From: Entoloma clypeatum
Taxonomy: Eukaryota > Basidiomycota > Agaricomycetes > Agaricales > Entolomataceae
DNA: 64,000 nt
NCBI GenBank assembly: GCA_963565915.1
Contig: OY751496.1
Coordinates: forward strand, 2,170,001-2,234,000
Direction: 5' to 3'
Below are positions 52,668 to 64,000 of this stretch, piece by piece. Each line of letters starts with the position of its first letter. Within the stretch, counting starts at the first letter, position 1. The notes beneath the pieces are model-generated. The model was not told the origin of the DNA and did no database searches. It saw nothing but the letters and a program-made list of their open reading frames with translations. A program made the translations under genes and the position numbers.

Positions 52668-54560
52668 TCATCCCCTCGCCTCAAAGAATGCACTACCACC
52701 ATACCGAGCATCAAACATAGGATCATTGAACGTTCCTCCTGCTTTGAACGGATCGCCATCCACCTCGTGAGCAAAACCCATCTCCCCGTCCACTTCGTCC
52801 TCTCTCGGAAGCCTTCTGATGATTTTAACCAACGTTCCAATCTGCGACACTCGGATAACATCCTCCGAGTCTGCAACGTGCCCACCAGCTGTGTCACCTA
52901 TATGGATATCCACCTCGTGCAGCTCAGACCCGCCTTGGCCAACCCGTTCGACCGCCAGCCCAGCGATGAGAAAGGCAAAATCTTGAAACTGCAGTTTTTC
53001 GAATCCCCGGACGCACAACGATTGAAGCCGTGGACAAGGACATGGCGCGTCAGGGTCGTTTTTGGCCTCTGGAAGTAGCGCGCGGACATGCTTCATTGAC
53101 ATGCCGCTCAGATCGAGTCGCTGCAGGTTAGGGAGGGCGCCAAAGAAGGTACGCAACGTTCGCGGACAGCAAATCACCCCTTTGAGCGTGACATTCTCGA
53201 GGAAGGGAAACGCTGTGCGCAACCCGGAGTCCGAGTCTTCTCTCCCTTCTGGGGCACATACTGACTGCCGCATCGAGTCTTTCTGAACGGCAAGTTGATA
53301 GTGCAGCCCGTCTGACAGGGCATATACAACGGCGTAGTCGTCGTCGATTTCGGTAGGGAACTCGCCAGTTGCGACATATGTCAGGAGCTCACTTACGTCG
53401 ACATCCTCGGGGTCGCCGGGGTGCGTTGCATCTTCCAAGGTCAAGTCGCGGACCTTTGGAGCATCGAACAGCTGGAAGAGAATATGGCCCTCGTATGCAG
53501 AGCGATAGCCCAAGGTGACCTCGCGAAGGTGTGGGAGAGATATTCGATCCAACCCCGAGGGAGGGGTTTCCTCGTTCTCGTCTGCAGAACGGGGCCCAGA
53601 TCCGTCGATTACGAGCTTGGTCAGGCGAGGACTTTTCGACAATAATTGGTGGAATTCTGGAATGGTTGGGCGGACGTCGAGCGAATGCGATGAGAGTTCG
53701 AGATGGGAGAGGCCGCCGGAGTGTGTACTGTGCGATAGAATGGACGCGAGTCCAGACCAATCGACATGCACCCCACGCAAAGTGAGATTCTGCAGACGGG
53801 GCAAGATGTCGAGTGCTGAGTGGGCGTCGTCGGCAAGGGTGAGGAAGGCTGGGCCTTGCAAACCCCGGGGCTCGAATGTGGGCGAATAGCTCGCGAAATC
53901 GTTGCAACGCATGAGGGTCAAGGATTCGAGGAGTGGGGCACCGAGTGTGGTGATTATTGGCTGAATGCGCTGAAGGGCGGCGTGTATCGGTGCCCATGTG
54001 TCTGTGAGAATGACTAAGGAGCGCCAGCGAGCGATATGAGGCAGCAGGATCCCGACGGCTGTCTTCATGTGTGCTGACGAGAAGGGAGGAACATAGGTGC
54101 CCCAACCAAATCCAGGGGAGATTCTGATTAGATATGAGCGACTCCCATATCTTGACCTGGACAGCAAGACAAAAACGTACCCTGGTTCGGAGAAGTCCCA
54201 ATCATAGTCTCTACCATCTATCAAGATGTCGAGAGGATAGTTTCGGGAATGTTTGAGATATATGTCGAGATGACGAGCATTCAGAATCGACGGTTTTAGT
54301 GGGTCTGCATCCAGATCGTCGATCAATTCGCTGGTAACGCAGATGCTGGTCCACAAAGCAGATGTGCGGTGAGCGACGGTTCGCCATTTGCGGTTCACGC
54401 TGGACAAGATCAGAGGAACTTGGGTGCTCTCGGATGTAAAAGATGGATTCCGCTCTTCATCAGCCTCGACCGCGCCATGAGTGGCGAAAAGGAAGATAGA
54501 AGCTAGAAGTTCGACCGGGAGGGATTGGATAGGCGACAGGTTGCGTCGAAGGAAAGCCAT
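52668..54560 (-). CDS. F-box-like protein with leucine-rich scaffold
   Basis: Starts at ATG 54560 (MAFLRRNLSPIQSLPVELL). The F-box opening SLPVELLASIFLFA is followed, after an insert, by ILSSVNRKWRTVAHRTSALW, the usual basidiomycete form (residues 12-75). Leucine-rich segments follow (LESLTLMRCNDF; LQNLTLRGVHVDWSGL; LREVTLGYRS; LENVTLKGV; LQRLDLSGMSM). The frame is open for 630 codons, but 54124-54180 has intron features (GTACGT ... CTAATCAG, 57 nt, a multiple of three). If spliced, the protein has 611 residues. A likely substrate adaptor of an SCF ubiquitin ligase; target unknown. Confidence 0.85.
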   Translation of the reverse strand: MAFLRRNLSPIQSLPVELLASIFLFATHGAVEADEERNPSFTSESTQVPLILSSVNRKWRTVAHRTSALWTSICVTSELIDDLDADPLKPSILNARHLDIYLKHSRNYPLDILIDGRDYDWDFSEPGYVFVLLSRSRYGSRSYLIRISPGFGWGTYVPPFSSAHMKTAVGILLPHIARWRSLVILTDTWAPIHAALQRIQPIITTLGAPLLESLTLMRCNDFASYSPTFEPRGLQGPAFLTLADDAHSALDILPRLQNLTLRGVHVDWSGLASILSHSTHSGGLSHLELSSHSLDVRPTIPEFHQLLSKSPRLTKLVIDGSGPRSADENEETPPSGLDRISLPHLREVTLGYRSAYEGHILFQLFDAPKVRDLTLEDATHPGDPEDVDVSELLTYVATGEFPTEIDDDYAVVYALSDGLHYQLAVQKDSMRQSVCAPEGREDSDSGLRTAFPFLENVTLKGVICCPRTLRTFFGALPNLQRLDLSGMSMKHVRALLPEAKNDPDAPCPCPRLQSLCVRGFEKLQFQDFAFLIAGLAVERVGQGGSELHEVDIHIGDTAGGHVADSEDVIRVSQIGTLVKIIRRLPREDEVDGEMGFAHEVDGDPFKAGGTFNDPMFDARYGGSAFFEARG

Positions 54561-55453
54561 AGCTATGGAATGGAGAAGACAAAGGGCGAGGGGGATGCGG
54601 GGGCGCCGTCCACCGTGTGCTTATAAGGAGCATGCCTGCCATATTTCCCGTACTTACTCCTTTGTCCCATGAGATAGATCACCTGGAACAAAAGAAATGG
54701 GTTGATCAAGGGAGCCCCATCAGTGGTTAGAGAGATCCTATCGGGAGGTCCAGTCATTGTCTCTATTGTTGAGTTTTAACACAAGAGATTCGTGTGCAAC
54801 CCTGCACCATAAAACAAGTCAACCAATCAGAAGCTTGAAACCCAGTGGTCGCCCTCCAGTGGCGTTCCGAGAATTCGCAGGCAAAGTCCGAACGATGGGG
54901 CATATGTATACTCATGCCTTTTGAATTCCCAGATACAGCAATCAGGTAGAGTGACGCGAGGGCAGGCGTGTCCGAATTTTTTTTTGCTTTTCATTTTGGC
55001 AGTATCAAAGGAGCATTCGTATTCATGCGACGCGTGACAAAGGAAGACAAAGGAAAGGTTAAATTCGGCAGTTCGCCATGTGACAGGAATCAAGGAGGTT
55101 ACGCGATCACGAGACAGATAATTGGTACATAATTATCAAATTAAAATAAAAAACAAAATGAAAATTCATCGTTCTGTTCTGTAATACAATTCAACGCATC
55201 CAGTAGTGCAGGACGTCCAGGTCGCGTAATAAGACCGTTGTAGTAAATACAAGGGACCGCTTGCCCAACAACTCCGTCTCATAGATGAGACTAAGCAATA
55301 TATAAGATACTGTAAGTGAGCCATGCGAATCAGCAACGATTTCGAATAGCTGTCAGAAAGCACGGATATGTGGAATGAAAGGGATAAAAATACAAAAAAA
55401 AATTGGAGAGCATTGGGGGAAAAAAGCCTCCATTCCAAGCCTATGTACACTCG
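54561..55453. other. Intergenic DNA between F-box and transcription factor genes
   Basis: Holds the 5' flank of the F-box gene and the 3' flank of the regulator. A-runs near 55142-55160 and 55392-55403. No gene seen. Confidence 0.5.
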
Positions 55454-58400
55454 CTATGGCGAGGTGGCCAAACCCTCATGCTTGAGGAAACTTTGATCAT
55501 CGAACTCCATCGCGCCTCCTTGATGTTGTTGCAGCTGTTGGTGCCCCAACGCCGACAGCGTATACCCGCCCGAGAACAGGTGCTGAACGTCCACCCCATC
55601 ATCAAACAGCCCCATCATGTCCGTCGACGACATGTACAGCTGGGGATCCATGCCCGGGTCAAGGAACGAGAGGGCCGGATCGCCAGCGCTCGGAGCGAAC
55701 TGGGATGGTCGTGAAAGCCCACCCTGATTCGGGCTCGAGCCGCCGCCTTGGGGAATGGAAGACGATGCGATAAACGGAGGTGGTCCGCTCGTCGGACATT
55801 CCGTCAAAAAGTCCGGCGTCGAGAAGCTCTCAGGGCTACTATGTTGTGGCGGGGAGTCAGCGCTGTACGTGGAACGTGGCACAGAAGGTGCTTTTTTCTT
55901 CACAGGTCGTATCCATGGCGGTCGATTGCTGCTTGGGGTTGTTTCCCGGTTTTGAGACGTTTCCAATGGAATATGCGTAACTGGACATGGGGAATCAAGG
56001 TCATGAGCTTATTTTATGACAGCCAGGGGAATTGAACGTACGTCTACAGAATTCTTCCATCAGGTCTCCCGACCGCAGACCACACACATAACGACCACTA
56101 AACCGACGGAGCAACCCGACACATGAACGCAGAGCATCCAGCCCAGAAGGTATCAGGTGTTGCAGATCTTCTGTCTTGCAACTCAAAAGTACAGCAACCA
56201 ACGTCCTTCCTGCCTGCGTCAATTGATGTATGACATGTACCCCATCTACACAAGGAAATACATTTAGTTATCGTCAAGGAAGAGAAAAAAGAGTCAACAT
56301 ACAATATGTCATAAGTCCCTTTTTTGCGATATGGAGATGTGCAGTGATAATCTGCAGCGCAGAGTTCTGCGCAGCCCTCAGAGCCTCCTTCTCCTGCTCG
56401 CTCGGCGGCTCCTCCAGACTCCCACTTGTCCTCTCCACCATCAACTCGGAAAATCGGTGTCGATAGATCAACAACCGCACAAAATGCTCCACGCAGTGTA
56501 GCCGCTCAGCCTGCGTAATCCTGATCGTGTCCTCGCTAGCAAGTGTCTCCTGAGAATGTGCCCAATGCGGCGGGATACTCCGATGAACCTCATCGATCAA
56601 CGCTTCCTCCTCGCGCATCTCCTTCATCCTCCTTGAGGCCGACAGAACCTGCGTCGCACGCAGCAAGAACGCAGAGGACTCGCTGGAGCTCCGCGCAGGT
56701 GGAACATTGAGCACAGACTCCAAGACAACCATGATGCGCAGTGCGCAGATGAACGCGCTCAATCGACACTCAGTGCCTGGAGGAGGCGTCCCCACTCCCT
56801 CTCGCGTGATAAATTCGTCATCGACAGGCGCGGGCTCCGGTACATCGCAGTCCCGTAAGCGAATCATGGGTGGCCGCCCAAAGTGCGCGCACAGTTGTTT
56901 GTCCCAAATATAGATGCACCAAAAGGTCCGTTTCCGGACTTCGTCCTCTATCGGGTCGAACAGATCATATGAGTCTGCGCATCGATGCAGTCCGCCGTCG
57001 ATGCTCATCGTTATGGCTTCCGCAAGAAGCGAGGCGGCTTTTGAGAGCTTGCCCAAGCCAACAGCGTAGACGGCAGCGATGAGGTCTGCTTGAATGTTGT
57101 ATAGGGTGGGCCGATCGGCGATAGGGAGGGTGCGCAGGCGTCCGAAAAGATCGAACCATTGCGTTCCAGCAGAAATGCTGTCGCCTGGATCGGCTCTAAC
57201 TCTTGGATCGTCAATATGACGAGAAGCAAGGCAGCAGATCGCGACAATGAAAGCCGCAAATCCTGGCTCGCCCCATTTTTCAGGGTTTCCGTAATCCTAG
57301 AAAGCGAAAGAGTCATGCCAAGGTAGAGACAGGAATTCCATGAATGAAACTTACGGCGAGGAAAGTAGGGACATGGAGAAAGGGAAGAATATAATATGAT
57401 GTTGAGAGATAACATTGCACCAGACTATAGCCAAGGTTAGTAAATACGACAGGCAGAACCAACTAGTCATATACCTGTCCATAAGGTCTGGAATGATATA
57501 AGACGTTATTAAACGCCATAGGGTCTGCGGATTAACGTCAGTCCGACGTGGTGTGCGGTTTGGGAACCAGTCCGTGTCCACCGCGCTTGCCAGTCTATTC
57601 GTTTGAGAAGTGTCCAAAGATGATACGGGCTTGTCACTGGCAGGTTTATGCCGCTCCACCAACACATCCAACACGGGAAGACCAGAAGTCTCGCCCTGCC
57701 ACCGCGTATACCCTTCATCATCAAAGTAAAGGTACGAAGCAGAAAGCGACATATGCGACGTGTCTTCGGCATGTTGGTCAGGTGTCATCTGATGCGGTTG
57801 TTGGGGGTCAAAAAGCGGTCCAAGGCTTAAGCTCGAGCTGCGTGATCTCTCGGCGCGTCCAGATGTGAAATGGGTGGAAGGGTTGGTGAGCGGAAAGACG
57901 TGCAAAGACGGCGGAGGGACGCCAGACGGAAACTGTGACGAATGTGTCGGGTACAACGATATGGGGCTGGTAGCCATATCCGATGATGCTTGATTTGAGG
58001 GAGGCATGACGCCTCCCGCCGCAAACACAGCAGGAGGAATCGCTTGGATGAGTGTTTCGAGGTGGTGCATGCGGTCTTCCAGGGTCGCTGTCCGTCTGCA
58101 TGAATGTCATTATTTTTTAGAAAAAAATGTAGTGGAGTAAACGATGGGGAGGAAGGCTGCGCACTTTGACTTGTGTGGATGAGTCCTCTTCCCAGGCTCC
58201 TCAAAAGTGCATGAGGAAGTTGCGGTGAGGCAGGCCTGGCATGGGTGGCCCTCGTCGCATTTGATCCTCCGTCGCCTACAACAAGCCAGGTCGCCTCAGT
58301 TGAGGATTCTTTTGGGGAGAACTACACCCACCGACAACGATCACACGCCCTGCCAAGATCCCTGTTTAGTGGGGGTGTCTCGCAACGCATGGATCCACAT

Positions 58401-58500
58401 ACCTGCTCAACTTAAACCTCCTTTCCTTCAGAAAAGTCGAAGACAGCATTGAGGACGATGAGGATGCTTCTTGAGTTTCAGAGGTGGTCACAGGTGGCAT
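55454..58500 (-). CDS. Zn2Cys6 transcription factor with fungal-specific TF domain
   Basis: Eight exons give about 880 residues: 58500-58403, 58349-58332, 58275-58165, 58095-57475, 57424-57355, 57296-56303, 56245-56042, 55980-55454; all GT-AG and in phase. The start is [10 protein letters not shown]. The binuclear zinc cluster (C35, C38, C45, C51, C54, C61; [15 protein letters not shown]) is split over three exons, and exon 2 is only 18 nt. A dimerisation-like helix follows ([16 protein letters not shown]). A Ser/Pro linker leads to the fungal-specific TF domain ([23 protein letters not shown]; [40 protein letters not shown]). The acidic, Gln-rich C-terminus ([10 protein letters not shown]) may activate. 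Targets are unknown. Confidence 0.9.
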
Positions 58501-58998
58501 GGTGGCGGTCAGAAGGCAAGGAGATCTACGTTGAGGGAGGTTCGAAGTGTGCGGACATTTGGTACTGGCCAAAAAGTTCTGACTCAAACCGAAATCACCC
58601 GATCATAAAGACCTTTCATGCTCTGAGTACCAATCCAAACTGACGCGGTCACACGAGGTCTTTTCGGGACCAAAATTTCTGCTTCTTTTCAGATGTAGCC
58701 GGAATTACCGGACCAAGCAGTACCCCCACTCGTCCCAACATCGCGAAAACTTGTGTATCGTCGTACGGATATGGAATCCAGTATATAGGCTAGGCTCTAA
58801 AACAGATCATATATACGTGAGACGGAAGAATCACAATAAAGATGTTAAATGAGTCCTTGACGGCAGAGTATAGTATATACCACACGAGGGAAAGTCAAAT
58901 AATTGAAGTATTTGGAGGGGGGAAGGGGGGTATGTAGGACAACATGAAGGGAGTGGTAGGACGCGAAAAAGGGAATATGAGAAGATAATAAGACAAAA
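58501..58998. other. Intergenic DNA: regulator promoter and flippase 3' flank
   Basis: 498 bp between two genes on the minus strand. No gene seen and no clear TATA element. Confidence 0.5.
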
Positions 58999-61900
58999 TT
59001 ACAACGCTATACCGCCTTCCCAACCACCCGAATTCCGTTCCGTCCATGGTACATCGCCCTCCCTTCTTATCGGCGTCGATGTCGACGATCCGTCATGGCG
59101 AACGTCAAGAGTAGATCGCGGGGTGGGGGCGCGACCCACCTGGAGAGCCAAAGGGTGTTGCACTTCATGCACAAAAGCAGGTGACCGCACAGACGCTTGC
59201 TGTTCAGCAAAGACACTGCTGGCATCCTCCGCAGGTATCCAATCATCAGGCGCGGTGCTGTACGACGCCGATGTCGTCCCTCTTCCATGAGGCTGGCCAT
59301 GTCCAATTGCTTCTCCGAGCAAATGATCATCAGACGGACCCCTCATATGCATCTCAAAGGTATTCGAGCTCGAAGGCCTTGGTACATGGCGCATCGACGG
59401 TGACGGAGAAAGGTGTGGTGACGAAGACGACGAAGCAAGAACTTCCGTTGTCATATGCGGAACCCCTCGTTCAGCCGCGTGTCTCATCGTGGCAATCGAG
59501 GTCCTGCGGCTCGGAGCTATGGTGGAGATCTCTCCATCAGGGTACTTGTACTGTGTGGGTGGGAGCGGCGATGGTAGGGGAATGTCGGAAACGGAATAAT
59601 AGGAAGGCTGCGGGGAAGTGGCTTCAACGCGGCGTCCTGCAGGGGACGGAGCTAGATGAATTGACTCCTGGTTGGTATCGCTTTGGTAGGTCGTATCCAG
59701 TATGGGAAGTTCAGCGGTATGTCTCATTGGAGGGGTATCAAGATGAGTCCGCCTAATGTGTTGTGCTGGGCTTGGACTCGACGTATTCGCAGGCTCATAT
59801 TGATCGTGAATGTTGTTGATCTCGGAAAGAGACCGACTGTGTTGTTCCTGGAACATCGGTGCGGCTTCTAGATTATTCCTCCGGTTCACCGTTCGGGTTT
59901 TGCGTGCTTTACGATGCTTGAGACCCAGCTTATCCTTCAGGTCGCCATTTACCCACATCTCGCGAACGATCTCCTTGTCCAGAGGTGCGTAAGCACTTTT
60001 GACAAATTTGACAATGAAGCGTGGTGCTAAAAAGCCTGCATCAATAGAAGCCTACCATGAAATAACGGATACGAACCAAGTGCAACAGCAGCCGAAAGAA
60101 AAACGGTCGCCCAGAAAGTGACGCCTCCGAACAAGATAACGACCTCGTCGATAAAATCGGGCGTTTCAAAAAACGAGTAAACCACTATCCAACCCAACAT
60201 GACGATGGTCGACCCAAACACCACAATCCAGGTTATTACCGTCCAACTGTAGCCCCCAAAGTTTTAACTCAGCAAGTCCTCGTTGTCAATGGAAGACCAA
60301 CTTACTAGTTTGTGTTCAGTCCAACATAAGAGTTGGCAGATAGGATAGCCGCCACCGCCACCGTTGTTCCAAAATCTGCCAGAGCATTGACGTCTCTCCC
60401 AGTCCACGATACAGGGGTACCGAGGGACCAGATGAGGTATGGGAAGAAATAGACCACGGCCGATTGGTATAGACCATCTGACATGTACAGCCAGAATTTG
60501 GCGCGAGTGTACTCCAGGCCACGAATACCGCGAACATAGAGTTGAGGGAATGCAAGTGCTGCTTTAGCGTTGATGTCTTGGTCAAAGGCTGAAAGCAAAA
60601 GCACGATGTTAGATCATGTTAAGCATTGAAAGACATTGGGCTAACCTCCAAGGACGATGACCGGGAGAGAGGTGAATACAAGGTTGTACAGCAGGATGAA
60701 TGTGTATTGATACAGATACGTTGCGTCGAATCTGGAGATCAGAGCACTCAATCAATATCTATCCTTCCAATGACAATTTCAAATTCCACATACGCATTGA
60801 AGGGTAGATACCAGAAGAGAGCGAACGTCCAGATGACATTCTGTAAGAAAAAAAAAAGATCGTAAGAAAGACGTCACCAGTAAACCATCAGAGACCAGAA
60901 CCTTGTAGAAGAAATTACTATGCATATCCGCGACACGTTGGTACGACCAGCGGCCGTGTACGACGAGGAGTTTGGTCAAGAAACGGAACTGTCCAAAGGC
61001 GTAATCGGCCGACATGGCAGCTTGTGATCCCTCCAGACCGAAGAGGCCACATCCGATATTGGCTTCTTGAATCATCGCCACGTCGTTTGCCCCGTCGCCA
61101 ATGGACAACGTCATAGCATTTCGCCCCTCTTTGACCTACGCAAGACAAAATAATGTCGTGTCAGAATTAAAAAAAAAACGAGTGAGTGTCAGAAATCGAC
61201 ATACAAGCTTGACAGTCTCCGCTTTTTGAGCAGGCGACACTCGACAGCAGACCACAGTTTCGCACTGTGTACCCAGGTTGAGGAAGAGTCCCTTGATCTC
61301 TGGCGAAAGGGCATGCCGGAGAGTATCTCCATCAATGACCACAGCAAACGAGGCCTTGGCACCAGGAGTGAATCCACGTTTTCGAGGGTCCCAAGACGGC
61401 GGTCCGAGGACGGAGGCAATCTTGTTGAGCCCTCCTTCAATCTGCGAGCGCGTCTGTTGCATCGAATCCGCGGAAAGGATCATGAGTTCCATCTCTTGCT
61501 TGAGCAGGTTACAGCTGTACCCGATCTCGATCGCAGTCTGCAGCTTGTCGCCTGCAGTCACAGTCAACAGCCTCAGCAAAGCACTCGTAAGGCCACAGCA
61601 ATATCCAAACTCACCCGTCAAAATCCAGAGCTTGATCCCAGCACGATGCAGCAACTCAATAGCCTCCGGCACCCCCTCCTGTAGCTTGTCCTCCAACGCA
61701 GTCGCCCCCAAGATCGTCAACGAACACTCAATAAGGTCACTCGCCTTCTCGATCTCCTCGTCCCTCCCCTCAATCGCATTCGTCGCATCATCATACTTCT
61801 TCGACCACGTCAAATACTCCTCTTCCTCCAACCACCTATACGCAATACACAGCGTCCTCAACCCCCCATTCGCAAACGCCTCCATATCCCTCTTCGTCTG

Positions 61901-64000
61901 CTCCTTCAGCGCCTCATCATGGTCCTCCGCCAACCGCGCATAAATCACACTATCCGCCCCCTTACAATACAACACCAGCCTTCCATCCGGAACCCGCATC
62001 ACCACGCTCATCCTCTTCCTCGTACTATTGAACTCCAACATCCTCAGCGGAGTATACCTCTCCCGCTGGCCCATCACCTCAATATCCACCCCATCCTTCG
62101 TCTTCCCAACAAACGGAAATCCCGCATCCCTCGCCGCACCCACCAGTGCCGCCTCGTCCGGCGACTCCGCCTTGTACTCCAGCCGATACGGGTCCGCCCC
62201 GCCCTGCACGTCCGGCCTGTCCGCCAGCACACTGTGGCACAGCGCCAGCGCCCGGAAGAACGCAATCAGGTGCCCGCGCTGCTCCGACCCGCGGTCCGTC
62301 AGGTCCGCCGCCAGCTTCGGCGACACCAGCGTCAGCTTGTCCGGCTGCAGGTACCGGTTCTTGAACGCGCGGTCCATCGTCATGAGCATCTGCTGCTTCA
62401 GCGACGCGAGCTTCTCCTTGATGTCGTCCGGATCGAACACGTCGCCTTTGCCCTCACGCGTCGCTGCCCCGCGTTGAGCCTCCGTAATGCCCTCCCCGTA
62501 GGCAACACCGTTGACGGAGCATTTCTGGAACTCCATGACGTTCTGCGTCAACGTGCCGGTTTTGTCAGAAAAGACGTATTCGATCTGCCCGAGGTCGTCG
62601 GATATGTTCCAGGTTTTGGGGACGCAGGGGGTGTCGTAAGGTTCGTAGTACATGTCAATATCTTGGGAGATGAAGTAGGCTTGGATGGTCTTGACGATTT
62701 CGATGGAGATGTACAGGGAGATGGGGACAATGTTTTGGAAGGCAATGAGACACGATCTGCGATGCAATAATGTTAGGCCGCGTTGAGCCGAAGAAGGAGC
62801 AGAGCACTTACACAAAAGTGACGATGGCGTTGACGATGGGAGAGGACGTCGGCTCAGACCCCCTTTCGAAAAGCCTCGCACTGTTGTTCGTCTTCTCCTC
62901 CTCCAATCCGTTGAATATCGCCGCGATCAAGCACATTATCAACAACACCCCAAAGTTGACGAGAACATTAAAATTCGTCTCCTTCTCGATTTTACTCCGT
63001 TTCGACGGCGTGTCCCCTCCATTAAGCATGATTTTGGTGTCGGAACCAGTGAAAACGACGAGCCCAATGACCCAGCTAGTGTTCCGAAGGGAGCAACCCC
63101 GGAGAAGGAGCTCGTTGATAGTGACCGGTTCCTGCTTCAGGTCCCCGTTTAACGGATCTTTGTACCGCAGGACGCCGTGGTAGAGGTAGAGGTTCTGATG
63201 CGGAGGTTCTGAGTCAAGGTAGAAGGAGGACCGCTCAATATCTTCCTCCGATGTGATGGGAGAAGTCGCTTTGACAGATCTCCGGGGCTTCAAGTTCGTC
63301 TCGCCGTCCAAGTTCTTCGTCTCCAGATAACACATCCCGTCAGCATCCGACGTCGACAGCACAACAATATCCGCCGGAACCTGCTCGTTGTCGCGAAGGA
63401 GGACGATGTCCCCCACTTCAAGTTTCTTCCAAAGCGTCCTCTCCCAACGCGCCGCCCCACCCGTCCGTCTCGACCAATCAATGACCCCGATAGTCGACTG
63501 CGCGTGGACCGATTGCTGATACTGCGAGAATGACCCAAACTTGCCCCACTCCGACGAGCCTTTGACAGTAGATTCGGACAAAGACGACTTGGACTTGTGC
63601 AGCGAGGCCGGGGGATAGCTATGAGAGTCCACGCTTTGGATGTCGTCAAGTCGCCGGCCGCCGGCACCTCGCGGACCCAAGTCGAGGCTGCTGTCTGCCA
63701 TGGCGGTATGGAATGTGTTGATGCTCGCCCGAGACTCGCCAGCCTTTGCCAACATAATCCGCATGCCCTCCCCCGCAACGCCCGCTTCCCTGTCCCTAAG
63801 CTTCCGCACTCCCTTCGTGACCTTCCCCGGGGCGTTAATTCCGAAGAGTTTCTCAAACCATGATCGAGGGTCGGTTGGTTGGTTGACGTTGCGCCATCCC
63901 CCCGCGAGCTTGGTAACGGCAGACGTGTTGACCTCTTCATCAATGACACCACGTCGGTAGTCCTCGATGCCGTCCTTGATGGCTGTGACTGTTAAGATGA
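58999..64000 (-). CDS. P4-type ATPase, phospholipid flippase (Dnf-like; 5' end beyond window)
   Basis: Nine exons are visible on the minus strand: 64000-62812 (open), 62756-61615, 61551-61205, 61135-60902, 60840-60794, 60731-60646, 60588-60306, 60246-60077, 60035-58999; all in phase. Exon 6's donor is the weak GTTCTG. Motifs in order: [21 protein letters not shown], the catalytic [38 protein letters not shown] and GDGANDV, then several hydrophobic C-terminal helices. P4-ATPases move phospholipids to the cytosolic leaflet of Golgi and plasma membrane. A Ser/Pro-rich tail of about 300 residues (after [14 protein letters not shown]) is probably cytosolic and regulatory. [17 protein letters not shown] wording resembles fungal Dnf1 proteins. 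Confidence 0.93.

Overview
The window is fungal nuclear DNA, most likely from a mushroom-forming basidiomycete (Agaricomycetes). The signs are host genes with many 47-65 nt GT-AG introns, F-box/LRR-like proteins, a Zn2Cys6 regulator, a fungal P4-ATPase, and Tad1-like LINE, Tnp2 and chromodomain Ty3/Gypsy elements. No species is claimed. Where start codons mattered, only ATG starts supported by protein logic were used.

Layout. Bases 1 to about 37,100 are a nested transposon island on which I find no host gene. A chromodomain Gypsy element (Gypsy-1, 3' end only) sits inside a decayed Tnp2-type transposase. An intact-looking Gypsy element (Gypsy-2, 6222-13158) sits inside the gag region of a decayed Copia element (Copia-1). 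A Tad1-like LINE (about 17056-29926) is cut by three insertions: a 1.9-kb TA-flanked element, a 240-bp TA-flanked MITE that itself holds Copia-2 (21395-26898), and a 1.36-kb element with CTCAGTAAAAAG ends. A fourth inverted-repeat element (30398-37107) holds Copia-3 (30967-36739). Target-site duplications were read for Gypsy-2 (GTAAC), Copia-2 (AACTT), Copia-3 (TCAAG), the MITE (TA) and the 1.9-kb element (TA).

From about 39.4 kb to the right edge the DNA is gene-rich: an F-box protein; a 14-exon gene predicted to fuse an MLKL-like helical N-terminus, a TKL-type kinase and a C-terminal Rho GTPase with a CAAX box; an aldehyde dehydrogenase pseudogene; a U2 snRNA gene; a mitochondrial dicarboxylate-type carrier; a second F-box protein with a nearby partial copy; a Zn2Cys6 transcription factor; and the 3' part of a Dnf-like P4-ATPase lipid flippase that runs off the right edge.

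Main points. The kinase-Rho fusion is the most unusual gene. Gypsy-2 shows a full mechanism in its sequence: a TATA box, a start site whose RNA can fold back onto its own primer-binding site, a canonical -1 frameshift heptamer at the gag stop, and an antisense spliced gene with two cysteine clusters. Nonsense codons in the old elements are almost all TGA where a relative has Arg, which fits C-to-T decay at CpG. The load of such stops rises with LTR divergence (Gypsy-2 < Copia-3 < Copia-2).
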